Below, piece by piece: positions 39,372 to 47,610 of a stretch of 64,000 nucleotides of DNA. The translations under genes were made by a program, and so were the position numbers. Position 1 is the first letter of the stretch, and each line of letters begins with the position of its first letter. The notes beneath the pieces were generated by a model. It made no database searches and was not told the origin of the DNA. It was given only the letters and a program-made list of their open reading frames with translations. This stretch comes from Rubritalea squalenifaciens DSM 18772 (lineage in GTDB: Bacteria > Verrucomicrobiota > Verrucomicrobiia > Verrucomicrobiales > Akkermansiaceae), in the NCBI RefSeq assembly GCF_900141815.1, contig NZ_FQYR01000002.1, positions 473,091 through 537,090 on the forward strand. The letters are read 5' to 3'.

Positions 39372-41060
39372 ATGCGTGAAGACGGGAAACAAGGCGATAA
39401 CGGACAGCGAAGCGAAGAGAATCTGCTGCCGGTCTATTTCCGGCGTGGTACTTTCAAGTGGGATACTCCGGAAGATAACCAGCGTGAGCAGGCGTGGTCA
39501 GAGTTCATTGAAAAATGGCGCGAAGGTCTGCGAGGAGCATTCCGTGGCCTCAACGACCTTTTTGATGCCGAAGGGATGCAAGACGGTGTTGCTGGGCGAG
39601 AGAGAACGGACTATGGTGCCTGGTACACGGAAGTGACCTTTATGTTTTATCCGGGGGACGGCAGGAAAGCGCTGAAGTCTGGACTGATAGATTATTTCAA
39701 GCTGCTGTACTGCGAGAAAGCGGAGGAATGCAGCGGGATCCCCTGGGAGACGCTGAACTTTCAATTCAAGGTGGGCCGTGAGCCGCTGGAGGAGGAAGTG
39801 TACATCATCGATTACAAGAGCGACTTCCATGCCTATCACCAGGCCTTCGATGAGGAGGATATCCAGGAGGTGCGGGTCTATGACAACAGCGGCAACCCGC
39901 GGGTGAAAGAACGCTTCGTGCCGAAGGAGGGCTGGGAAAACGTGCGGCTGCGCAAGCATGCGCTGCACGAGAAGAAGTTTCGCCGCATGGACCTGTGCTG
40001 GGCCACGCGTGAGCTGGAGCTGGAGCTGCTGGAGCGCTTCTCTGGAGACGGGTTGCAGGAGATCATCATCCACGGGGTGCTGGACGAGAGCGAGGCCCGG
40101 CAGGATAGCTACCGGGTCAGCCTTTATTATTTCCAGGAGGACATCGGCAGGGCAGAGCTTTCCGGGCTGACCTACACGATCAAGGAGTGCGTGTACCGGG
40201 GGCTGGAGAAGCTGGGCAAGGGAGAGCGGGAGGAGATCCGGCTTATCTTTGAAGAGCTGCCGCTGGAGCACATGTGCTTCAAGCGCTACGAGGGCGGCTA
40301 CCGCCGTTACACGCTGGTGGCGGAGGGTGAGGGGGACAAGCATCCGGCTCTCTATCAGCAGGAGAACCCGCCAGCCCGGGTGCGGGAGGTGTATACCCCG
40401 CCCGCAGGCATCCATGCCGAGGAAGAGGACAGGCAGGCGATGTACAGGATGGAGATCCTACGCGAGGCTTTGTATGGCGGACTGGAGCAGCTTGAGGTGG
40501 ATGTGCTGGACCTGTTCCGCGAGATGGGGCTGCAGGAAGTTATTCTGGAAGGGATCTGGGGAGACGGGAAAGATTGTCCTAACAGGTACCATGGTAGGCT
40601 CTACTACTTTGCGCAGGATATCGAGGCGGCGGAACGCAGTGATCTAACAGGAGAAGTGCAGCAGATCATCCGCGAGGGGCTGGAGGAACTGGGCAAGGGC
40701 CCGGTGGGTGATCTGGAGGTGAGCTTCAGCGTGGAAGCCATCGAGGATCTGCGCTACCGCCCCGCGGCTGCACGCTATGGTCGCTATGTGTTAGATCCCG
40801 AAGGGGAGGTTCTGGCGCACCCCGTGCTGCTGCTGGACAACCCCATCAGAGTCAGCGGAGGCGGTGCGGATAGAAGGGTGCAGGATGGGCAAGCGGCTGT
40901 GGACGGAGATTCCCCGGTACTCAGCCCGCAAGACCTCATGAGCACTGACGAGATGCGCTACCTGAGGGAAGACATCCAGCAAGCCGCCCAAAAATTCCGC
41001 CAGCTTCGCGAAAATGCGAAAAGTAAATCCCACTTTCGTGCCGACATAAACGATGGCTAG
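39372..41060 (+). CDS. Candidate immunity or partner protein, copy 2
   Basis: A 562-residue paralogue of the 37212 gene. From about residue 95 to the end only a handful of residues differ, but the first about 85 differ at some 25 positions (RDSFRLNNLEDKQ versus RGTFKWDTPEDNQ). The three internal units are conserved. It follows the orphan tip by 36 bases with the same spacer as copy 1. Its stop codon overlaps the start of the small gene at 41053. Concentration of changes at the N-terminus, matching divergence of the adjacent tip, suggests that this part determines specificity. Confidence 0.6.
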   Translation: MREDGKQGDNGQRSEENLLPVYFRRGTFKWDTPEDNQREQAWSEFIEKWREGLRGAFRGLNDLFDAEGMQDGVAGRERTDYGAWYTEVTFMFYPGDGRKALKSGLIDYFKLLYCEKAEECSGIPWETLNFQFKVGREPLEEEVYIIDYKSDFHAYHQAFDEEDIQEVRVYDNSGNPRVKERFVPKEGWENVRLRKHALHEKKFRRMDLCWATRELELELLERFSGDGLQEIIIHGVLDESEARQDSYRVSLYYFQEDIGRAELSGLTYTIKECVYRGLEKLGKGEREEIRLIFEELPLEHMCFKRYEGGYRRYTLVAEGEGDKHPALYQQENPPARVREVYTPPAGIHAEEEDRQAMYRMEILREALYGGLEQLEVDVLDLFREMGLQEVILEGIWGDGKDCPNRYHGRLYYFAQDIEAAERSDLTGEVQQIIREGLEELGKGPVGDLEVSFSVEAIEDLRYRPAAARYGRYVLDPEGEVLAHPVLLLDNPIRVSGGGADRRVQDGQAAVDGDSPVLSPQDLMSTDEMRYLREDIQQAAQKFRQLRENAKSKSHFRADINDG

Positions 41061-41283
41061 TATGAACGAACCTGAGAAGAAGAAAACGCTTCCTGCGGAA
41101 GATCAGCGCGAGCTGCCTGAGGAAAGGAAATTCAAAAAGATTCCTCAGGGGAGAGCGGGCAAGGCAATCATGGAAAATCTCAAGAAAAACATCAGGATTA
41201 AAAACAGTTTGCAGAGCAAGGATGCGCCAACCTCTGGAGAAGCCAAGGGGATGGACCCTGCTGCCGACCAGGAAGCTGGATAG
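41053..41283 (+). CDS. Small basic protein closing the toxin array
   Basis: A 76-residue hydrophilic, Lys-rich protein (MASMNEPEKKKTLPAEDQRE...), overlapping the previous stop codon by 8 bases. Its first codons match the nested ORF at 34375, and its residues about 25-60 (ERKFKKIPQGRAGKAIMENL...) match the nested ORF at 35539, in the same amino-acid frame. It is therefore the free-standing form of sequences that the giant gene reads out of frame. Function unknown; a small antitoxin, chaperone or recruitment peptide is possible. Confidence 0.6.
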   Translation: MASMNEPEKKKTLPAEDQRELPEERKFKKIPQGRAGKAIMENLKKNIRIKNSLQSKDAPTSGEAKGMDPAADQEAG

Positions 41284-41679
41284 GACACGCTGGGTCATAG
41301 GCCGGACTTGATGCTTTGGTGAGGGGGCACTCATTCGCCCGAGAGCTGGGCTGAGGCTCAGAGGTTGGAGGTCCGCCATAGTACTGGCTTAGGACGTGAT
41401 TTCGCCCAGATTCCGAGCGGAGGGAAAAAGAATGAAGTTTTTTTCCCGATTTTGTTAACAAGTGGGGTTCTGGGCACATATTATAGTGAAGTTACCTTGC
41501 AGGGTGATTTCACCGCCAACCAGCAATGGGTGGCAGTTAATAATTAAGAGGAGCTGAGTGGCTTTTCTGAGTTATTGCAGTGTTATGAGTATGATGGGGA
41601 TGTGGCCTTTTGGCTGCATCCCCTGACATAATCTGCTACAGTCGTTCTCGCGGAGTATTCAGTCTCAGACTGCAAGATC
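41284..41679. other. Right border of the phage region, no convincing gene
   Basis: A 396-base interval between the last array gene and the sigma factor gene. A 60-codon + strand frame at 41365 has no plausible composition or start. TTTTTTTCCCGATTTTGTTA and the following A/T-rich part may hold the sigma-gene promoter. No attachment site matching the left border was seen. Confidence 0.5.
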
Positions 41680-42234
41680 ATGGCCAAGAAAAAGAGCGGA
41701 AATATCCTGGAACTAGGCGAGTTCGTTCGCCTGCTTACCGAACACCAGGCGGTGATCCGGGGCTATATCCGTTCACTCATCCCGAATGCCTCGGATGTGA
41801 ATGATGTCTTGCAGAATACCAACCTCGCCCTGTGGGAGCGGAGGGAGGATTTCGAGCCTGGAACCAATTTCAAGGCCTGGGCCTGCGCGGTGGCCCGCTT
41901 CCGTTCGCTTGAGCATCGTAACAAGATGAAAAAGAACCAGATGCTGGTTTTTGACGAGGATCTGGTAAATCTGCTTGCAGACGAGGGCGGAGACGCTCAA
42001 GACGAAGTGGAGCTGGAGCGCTTGGCGCTGGACGGATGTCTGGAAAAGCTGAGCCCGAAGAATTTCTCTCTCGTGCGTGCCCGTTATCACCGAAACATCA
42101 CGCTGATTGATTACGCGCATGAGGATGGCAGGGATGCCGCCTCGCTGAGAGTGATTCTGAACAGAGTCCGCTCCGCCCTGCGCGAGTGTATCGAGCAGCA
42201 AGTCGCCCTGCTGAAGAAGCAGTCCCCATTTTAG
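41680..42234 (+). CDS. ECF-type RNA polymerase sigma factor
   Basis: A 184-residue protein. Region 2 includes HQAVIRGYIRSLIPNASDVN, DVLQNTNLALWERREDF and FKAWACAVARFRSLEHRNK (about residues 23-88). Region 4 is around CLEKLSPKNFSLVRARYHRN (about 128-147) with a following helix-turn-helix. This matches the ECF subgroup of Planctomycetes/Verrucomicrobia. The FecR-like gene starts 6 bases after its stop, so the two are one operon. Promoter recognition of cell-surface genes is the usual role. Confidence 0.85.
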   Translation: MAKKKSGNILELGEFVRLLTEHQAVIRGYIRSLIPNASDVNDVLQNTNLALWERREDFEPGTNFKAWACAVARFRSLEHRNKMKKNQMLVFDEDLVNLLADEGGDAQDEVELERLALDGCLEKLSPKNFSLVRARYHRNITLIDYAHEDGRDAASLRVILNRVRSALRECIEQQVALLKKQSPF

Positions 42235-42239
42235 TCCCC

Positions 42240-43748
42240 ATGAATTTAAAGCAGACAGAATCTTCCCCCCAGGATCTCGATGACATGATCTTCGAGCTGC
42301 TTGATGGTGCCATCACGCCGGACCGTCATCAGAAGCTACAGGGGATACTGAAGCATAATCCCGCGGCCCGGCAGAGATACCGTGACCTGACCCGGCTGGA
42401 GGATCTGCTGGAGGACCAGATGCACTCGGCGGCGCATCCGCAGATGTCCACTCCGCAGAATCTGATTCCCTTTGACCGTCTGGCCCGCCGCCAGCGTAAG
42501 CGCATCGCCATGTGGTCTGCTGCGACCGCTGCCGCCGTGCTGCTGATCTGCGGGGTGATCCTGACGGTGATCAATGTAAGTTTTGAGCCTAGTGTGGCTA
42601 CCATGCGCTATGCGGAGCACTCTGACTACAGGGTGACTTATCCAGAGGATGTGGATTATGAGGCTGGTGAGCTGGTCAGTGGGGCTATTGTGGAGCTGAA
42701 GCAGGGCAGCGTGGAGCTGAATATCAACTCCGGCGTGGTTGCCGTGGTGGAAGCTCCGGCACTTTTTAAGATGGTGGATGAGTACACCCTGGAGCTGAAG
42801 AATGGTAATAGCTGGTTCAGTGTTTCCCCGCAGGGGCATGGATTTACCGTGAAAACACCTCAGATGGAGGTGGTGGATCTGGGTACGGAATTTGGTGTGG
42901 TGGTAGATCCTACCACGGCGGATGAGCAGGTGCATGTGCTGCGTGGTCGTGTCCAGGTAAGCTCATTGCTTAAGATGAAGGATGTGCAGACCTTGACCAC
43001 CGGACAGGCTTGCAAGGTCAGCATGGACGGCGGTCTGGAGACGATTCCCGTGGCTCAGGATTCATTCCTGAAAGGCCTGCCGGATGGTCTGACCTATCTG
43101 GAGTGGAGCCTTGACGAGCCGACCAATAAAGCATTTGCCGCTACAGGTAACATGGCAGGTCTAGAGGACGTGGTTTCTTCCGTCGTACGTGGAAAGATTG
43201 ATGTCGTCCCGGGTCGCAAAGATCGGGCCCGCAGATTTCACCCGAACAATGGCTTTATTCAGACTACCTGGCCGGGTGTGGATGCCGACCGCCCGCGTAC
43301 TATTTCCGCCTGGGTGAAGTATCCGAAAAAACCGGATGCCATACCTACTGGCGCGATCATCGAATGGGGGAACCCAGATCTGAATGCCGCCAAGTGGCGT
43401 GTCACCATCAATGCTGGTGGAGATGCTGGTAAGGTGGGAGCGCTGCGTACCGAGTTTTCACGAGGTTATGTCATTGGCACCACCGATTTGAGAGACGGGG
43501 AATGGCACCATGTGGTCTCTGTCTATGATGGCTCAGGCCGTGGGGATGCGTCCACTATCAAGCTCTATGTGGACGGCAAGCAGGAAGAGATCAGTGAGTA
43601 TAAAGTCAACCGCGTGGGCACCATCGTCGGGAGACCGGGTGCTGACCCATGCCTGATCGGGCGTAACTTCCGCGGCACCATCGATGACGTGAGGGTCTAT
43701 CAGGGTGCGTACCCTGAGGAGTACATTCCTCACTTGATGGGTGAGTAG
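42240..43748 (+). CDS. FecR-like membrane protein with C-terminal LamG/concanavalin domain
   Basis: A 502-residue protein. ATG 42240 (MNLKQTESSPQDLDDMIFEL) is chosen because the longer frame overlaps the sigma gene. An N-terminal anti-sigma-like helical part (about 1-80) precedes a membrane helix (about 97-117, AAAVLLICGVILTVINV), then a FecR beta domain (VELKQGSVELNINSGVVAVV; VVDLGTEFGVVVD, about 160-260) and a LamG-type jelly roll (about 335-495, TISAWVKYPKKPDAIPTG; DGEWHHVVSVYDG). Probably senses an extracellular sugar or cell-surface state and controls the sigma factor encoded just upstream. Confidence 0.85.
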   Translation: MNLKQTESSPQDLDDMIFELLDGAITPDRHQKLQGILKHNPAARQRYRDLTRLEDLLEDQMHSAAHPQMSTPQNLIPFDRLARRQRKRIAMWSAATAAAVLLICGVILTVINVSFEPSVATMRYAEHSDYRVTYPEDVDYEAGELVSGAIVELKQGSVELNINSGVVAVVEAPALFKMVDEYTLELKNGNSWFSVSPQGHGFTVKTPQMEVVDLGTEFGVVVDPTTADEQVHVLRGRVQVSSLLKMKDVQTLTTGQACKVSMDGGLETIPVAQDSFLKGLPDGLTYLEWSLDEPTNKAFAATGNMAGLEDVVSSVVRGKIDVVPGRKDRARRFHPNNGFIQTTWPGVDADRPRTISAWVKYPKKPDAIPTGAIIEWGNPDLNAAKWRVTINAGGDAGKVGALRTEFSRGYVIGTTDLRDGEWHHVVSVYDGSGRGDASTIKLYVDGKQEEISEYKVNRVGTIVGRPGADPCLIGRNFRGTIDDVRVYQGAYPEEYIPHLMGE

Positions 43749-43793
43749 CTTATCCTGGGTGCTCAAGCCCGGTGCTTGGCTTTTCGCTGGCCC

Positions 43794-44345
43794 TTAGCAG
43801 GGGAGCTCCGGCCCGTGGACCAGCTCCTTGTCCAGCAGTGCCAGGTGCGGGATGTGGCTGGCTGGAGATGGCGGGCATTCGCCGGCAATGTGTTTCTGGT
43901 TCCAGGCGGTGATGAAGTGCAGCGAGGTGTCCGTTCTCGCTGGGAGATGAGGAACCTTGATCACCAGGCCTCTCTCAGTATGGCGTATTGCCGTGGCTAG
44001 ATTGTCAAAGCCGGCGTAGGGCAGGCGGGAGTTCAGTGTCTCGCCGTCTTCCGTGCTCATGGTGAGGCAGTAGCCGTCCTGCTGCCAGGTCTCGATGTGC
44101 TGGCCGAAGCCGTAGCCCTCTGCCGGAGGTTCATCGATCCAGATGCACTCGTAAAAGTAGTTCCGAATATCCATGGAGGTCTTGATGTGCAGCAGGGCTG
44201 CCGTGACTTGCTCCATGGATTCTATGCCAGGAAAGTCCTTCTCAGGCTCCAGTAGCTGGATGGATACGCAGGCGCCCGCCGGGGCGCCGGCTCGGATCAG
44301 GATTTTTCCCAACGGAGTTTCAATAAATTGTTCCGCAGTGCTCAT
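43794..44345 (-). CDS. Hypothetical protein
   Basis: A 183-residue soluble protein (MSTAEQFIETPLGKILIRAG...). Alternating strands and helices with a conserved-looking W-I-D-E-P-P-A-E segment (about 70-77). No signal peptide or membrane helix. The Pro/His-rich C-terminus (CPPSPASHIPHLALLDKE) is unusual. It is convergent with the FecR-LamG gene, 45 bases between the stops. No family recognised. Confidence 0.6.
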   Translation of the reverse strand: MSTAEQFIETPLGKILIRAGAPAGACVSIQLLEPEKDFPGIESMEQVTAALLHIKTSMDIRNYFYECIWIDEPPAEGYGFGQHIETWQQDGYCLTMSTEDGETLNSRLPYAGFDNLATAIRHTERGLVIKVPHLPARTDTSLHFITAWNQKHIAGECPPSPASHIPHLALLDKELVHGPELPC

Positions 44346-44597
44346 TGTACATTTGGGTCAGGCTAGAACCCTAGCCAAACATCTGCGTTGTTGTGAAGCG
44401 AATTATCTGAACCTCTTCTTCGGGGGGCTATAAATTCCGTGTCACACGGGATTCTTCTGCTACCTGAGCAAAATAGTCTGATAAAGGGGCGAGTACTTGG
44501 TGTCAGACGCCCTGCTGATCATGCAGTAGGCATAGCAGGAGGCCCTCTCAAAGGGGTATGAGAGTCTGGTTGATCTGCTGTGGAGTCGTTTTCGAGA

Positions 44598-45347
44598 CTA
44601 GCCTCCGCCACATCCGCCACCACATCCGCCGCCCCCGCAACCGCTACCACAGCCGCTGTCTGAGCTGCATCCACCGCCGACCGAGCCGCATCCGCCGCCA
44701 GAGTTGTTGCCACCACCGCCTTTGCCGCCCTTGGAGAAGGCGGCAAGGATGAAGATAAAAATGATAGCGATGATGATGAATGGGAATAGGCCCTCTATAA
44801 AGCCCAGTTGGCTGGTGCAGCCCGCTAGAGCTAGGGTGCCGAGGGATCCCAGGGCTATCTGGATGACCCGGCGCTTGGGCAGGATGAAGTGGGTCTTGGC
44901 ATCCACCCGCTGGAAATGGCTGCAGGCAAAGCGCTGCTTGGAGGGTGGCCAGATGTCCGCAGGGGCTTCTGTCCCAAAATGCTTGCGGTAAGACTCTAGC
45001 GTACGCTCATAGAGATCGTGGTACTTCACCCGCTCCGAGTTGCCGCCTTTGGTGGGGCCGTGGTGCAGCGGTTTGCCTAGCACCCCCTGACAGAGCTCTT
45101 CCCAGTAGCTGCGTGTGTAGCAGAGGTGCAGGTGCCAGACCTGGTCCACTTCATCAGAGGGAGTGACCATGTGGCCAGCCTCCGAGGAAAGGTAGACGAA
45201 GCGCTTGTATTCCTCGATCACGCGCTGCGTGTACGCCAGATCCCATTGATTCTCACGGGCGAGGCGTTGAGAAAATTTCAGTGCGGAGTCCACCTCATCC
45301 AGCGAGTAGGAGTCCAGCTTGTCCCACAATTCACGATTCAAAGCCAT
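44598..45347 (-). CDS. Glycine-rich-domain protein with Cys/Gly tail
   Basis: A 249-residue protein. Residues about 1-150 resemble the GRDP-like domain (MVTPSDEVDQVWHLHLCYTR with the H-x-H core; YHDLYERTLESYRKHFG). Two hydrophobic segments follow (IQIALGSLGTLALAGC at about 166-181 and FPFIIIAIIFIFILAAF at about 193-209), then an extreme Gly/Cys/Ser tail (GGGCGSVGGGCSS...) to the end. A membrane protein with a Cys-rich exposed tail is suggested; metal binding by the tail is possible. The frame is intact. Confidence 0.75.
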   Translation of the reverse strand: MALNRELWDKLDSYSLDEVDSALKFSQRLARENQWDLAYTQRVIEEYKRFVYLSSEAGHMVTPSDEVDQVWHLHLCYTRSYWEELCQGVLGKPLHHGPTKGGNSERVKYHDLYERTLESYRKHFGTEAPADIWPPSKQRFACSHFQRVDAKTHFILPKRRVIQIALGSLGTLALAGCTSQLGFIEGLFPFIIIAIIFIFILAAFSKGGKGGGGNNSGGGCGSVGGGCSSDSGCGSGCGGGGCGGGCGGG

Positions 45348-45547
45348 GCTGGCAGCCTAGTGGGCTCAGGCTCCTGCCGACAATCGCGATTTTTCAAGAA
45401 CCCGCTCTGCTGAGTACTCAGGCGGCACTCATTGTCTCCAGCTGTGGTAGAAAGTAGTATGGATAAGTGACTAAGAATTAATTATATTTCCGTCATTTCT
45501 GTGTTAATTGTCACCGTCACCCCTGCCCAACCCAATGGAAACGAAAA

Positions 45548-45817
45548 ATGACACACACACGTATGCTATGTGCGCCGGACAGGCAATTTGCCGGCAGGCT
45601 ACATGACTTGATGGAGCAAAATGACTGCACAACAGCTGAGCTCGCCCGCCTCACAGGAATCTCCCACTTCCAAATCCTAGGCTATCTGGCTGGTAAGACG
45701 CCGGATACGATGAGCCTGCTGCGCATCGCGCGCCTCTTTGAGGTCTCGATGGAATGGCTGGTGACCGGTGAAGATGGTGCCCACACCCCGGACTATCTGC
45801 TGACGGCTTCCGCCTGA
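45548..45817 (+). CDS. XRE-family helix-turn-helix regulator
   Basis: An 89-residue protein with one HTH_3/XRE domain (about 15-73): LHDLMEQNDCTTAELARLTG for helices 1-2, then SHFQILGYLAGKTPDTMSLL with the recognition helix, and VSMEWLVTGEDG, a typical domain end. A short tail follows. Monocistronic with an A/T-rich upstream region. Target unknown. Confidence 0.8.
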   Translation: MTHTRMLCAPDRQFAGRLHDLMEQNDCTTAELARLTGISHFQILGYLAGKTPDTMSLLRIARLFEVSMEWLVTGEDGAHTPDYLLTASA

Positions 45818-46125
45818 GGCTAGTCTCTGTCTCATTTTGCACCCTGTAACTCTGGCTAGCACCTCTCCCGATCGGGAGGGGGTGGCTGGGTCGTGATGTG
45901 TATCTTAGTTGTAGATATTAAGCATACGCGCTATGTGGCGTGTTTGTAGATATGCGCTAAAGAGTTACATATTGCGTTTATTTGTCTTGTGTTTTTGTTA
46001 TGTTGAATAGTCCACATTTCTTTTAAAGATAAGCGTTATCTCTGTCTATTGTTCGGTTTTGTCAAGATGGTGTATGAAGGTGCGGGTTGACTGATTGAGT
46101 TTAATTATGCATATCTGAGTTTGTC
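45818..46125. other. A/T-rich intergenic region with hairpin
   Basis: A 308-base gap. CCTCTCCCGATCGGGAGGGG (about 45861) can form a stem after the HTH gene. The rest is strongly A/T-rich (GTTTTTGTTATGTTGAATAG and similar) and probably carries the promoter of the PEP-CTERM gene. No ORF. Confidence 0.5.
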
Positions 46126-46821
46126 ATGAAAACACGACTCTACACACGCATATTCACTATTTCCGCTCTGGTGGCTGCTTCCGCCCAAGCTGCCACTCTG
46201 TCTTTCGGTCCCTCGAATGGGGGGCAAACCGATGTCGACTGGGTCACCGGTACGACACCGACCAAAACCATCGAGGTCTATTTCACCGGGGACGAGGGGG
46301 AGAACCTCAGCTTCAAGATGGATTTTTCTGCCGGTGGTGATTCTACCGGACTTCGTGCAGATGGCTCCGGTGGTGGCTACGGCTGGCAGCCTGACGGTGG
46401 CACTGGTGCGCAGTCCTACCGCTGGGCTGACGGCGAGATCGCCTACTGGACGGTGACCATTCTGGACCGCGACAATGCCAATGCCGACGTCACCTCGAGC
46501 TATGATGTCTTCCTCACGGCTTTGCAGACGACCAATCGTCTAGAAGTCCCGGATGCTGCTACCATCCTGCTGACCAATGGCCTGACTGATCAGGAAAGTG
46601 CTCAGGCTGGTGCGGGTACTGGGGAGGTCAACCACACCTTCACGGGCTTCGACGGTAAGAACATGACTCTGGAGATGACCAATAATCCGTCTCCATCACT
46701 ACAGTATTTCCGTATCGATACACTCGGATTCGAAGTGACCACGGCTGCTGTGCCTGAGCCAAGTTCCACGGCACTCCTCGGCCTGGCTGGACTCGGCCTG
46801 ATCCTGCGCCGCAGACGTTAA
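46126..46821 (+). CDS. PEP-CTERM sorted exported protein 1
   Basis: A 231-residue precursor: signal peptide MKTRLYTRIFTISALVAASAQ, a beta-rich body with TLSFGPSNGG-like strands and many Asp/Gly turns, and a C-terminal sorting tail VPEPSSTALLGLAGLGLILR followed by basic residues. The PEP motif marks it for exosortase-type processing and cell-surface attachment. It is followed by a strong terminator. No catalytic domain seen. Confidence 0.85.
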   Translation: MKTRLYTRIFTISALVAASAQAATLSFGPSNGGQTDVDWVTGTTPTKTIEVYFTGDEGENLSFKMDFSAGGDSTGLRADGSGGGYGWQPDGGTGAQSYRWADGEIAYWTVTILDRDNANADVTSSYDVFLTALQTTNRLEVPDAATILLTNGLTDQESAQAGAGTGEVNHTFTGFDGKNMTLEMTNNPSPSLQYFRIDTLGFEVTTAAVPEPSSTALLGLAGLGLILRRRR

Positions 46822-46873
46822 TTTCCCGGGTGTTCTGCTCTCTTTAGATTACCCTGACCCACCTAAGCTCAAC

Positions 46874-46906
46874 AGTGCCCGTCCTGACTGGACGGGCATT
46901 TTTTTT
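46874..46906 (+). terminator. Rho-independent terminator
   Basis: TGCCCGTCC, loop TGACT, GGACGGGCA, then eight T. It lies directly downstream of the PEP-CTERM gene 46126-46821. Confidence 0.9.
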
Positions 46907-46992
46907 AGCCTTTTCGCTCTAGCTCATACGAGCATGCGCCGCAGGGCTGATTGCTCTCGACTCCGGGTTAGGGGGCGTAATAGCTTGAGCTC

Positions 46993-47598
46993 ATGATTTG
47001 TCGTTCCCTGATTAAGTTGGTCTCACTGACCTGGTTGCTGAGCATGGCATCATTGATGACAGTTGCTGCGGAGGAAGAGAAAAAATTTCCAGAGTGGTGG
47101 TTCTGCGTTGCCTACACCTTGAGAGACGCTGATGAACGGGAGGCTAGGCCCTCGCCAGGTGGAGATCCCTTCGCCGGAGATAAGCCGTGGATCCCTTCGG
47201 GGCTCGTAAGGCAGCGTGATGTGGTCGATGTGGCGGCCTTGGCCTCGCGCACTTTGGCTCAAAAGACTCTCACTAAGGAAAGCGCTCAGAAAGTGATCAA
47301 GGCTACCTTTGAGGGCGGTGGGAGACATCCGGTTATGGACTGTTATGAGCCGCATCATTGTTTTGTCTTCTATACCTTCTTGGGAGAGCCGGTCGCCTGT
47401 ATCGAGGTTTGCCTGACTTGCAATAATGTGAAGACCAATCTGGGGAAAAACTTGTTTGATCAGGGGAGGCTGAGTGTGGACCTGGTGACACTTGCACGCA
47501 TTATCCATGAAGCTGGATTGCCGCTGACGCCCTATAAATCACTGCAGGAGTACGAAAATCAGGCTCAGAAAAAAATAGACGCTGCTGAGAAGCGCTAA
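46993..47598 (+). CDS. Exported hypothetical protein with CxxC motif
   Basis: A 201-residue precursor with an N-terminal signal (LIKLVSLTWLLSMASLMTVA, about 7-26). The mature part has CYEPHHCFVFYTFLGEPVAC and IEVCLTCNN (about 116-144): a cluster of Cys and His that could bind a metal or haem, or form disulfides. It ends in a Lys-rich helix. 12 bases upstream of the methyltransferase gene, likely same transcript. No family recognised. Confidence 0.6.
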   Translation: MICRSLIKLVSLTWLLSMASLMTVAAEEEKKFPEWWFCVAYTLRDADEREARPSPGGDPFAGDKPWIPSGLVRQRDVVDVAALASRTLAQKTLTKESAQKVIKATFEGGGRHPVMDCYEPHHCFVFYTFLGEPVACIEVCLTCNNVKTNLGKNLFDQGRLSVDLVTLARIIHEAGLPLTPYKSLQEYENQAQKKIDAAEKR

Positions 47599-47610
47599 AT
47601 AGATGAGTTG

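Larger units (their letters stand above)
36819..41060 (+). repeat. Tandem duplication of tip plus candidate immunity unit
   Basis: Unit 1 is the giant protein tip (36819-37175) and the gene at 37212-38900. Unit 2 is the orphan tip (38979-39335) and the gene at 39372-41060. Corresponding positions are 2160 bases apart. The inter-gene spacer TAGATTGAACTAACGATAAG is identical in both units. Identity is lowest in the tips and in the first about 85 codons of the downstream genes. Confidence 0.9.

Noticed and set aside
36819-41060. Diversity-generating retroelement as explanation of the duplicated 3' units
   Set aside because: No reverse transcriptase gene, and differences are not concentrated at adenines.
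41365-41547. 60-codon + strand frame
   Set aside because: No ribosome site, no homology by eye, poor composition; treated as intergenic.
15561-41679. tRNA or att core flanking the phage region
   Set aside because: No tRNA-like cloverleaf and no matching direct repeat between the two borders could be found by eye.
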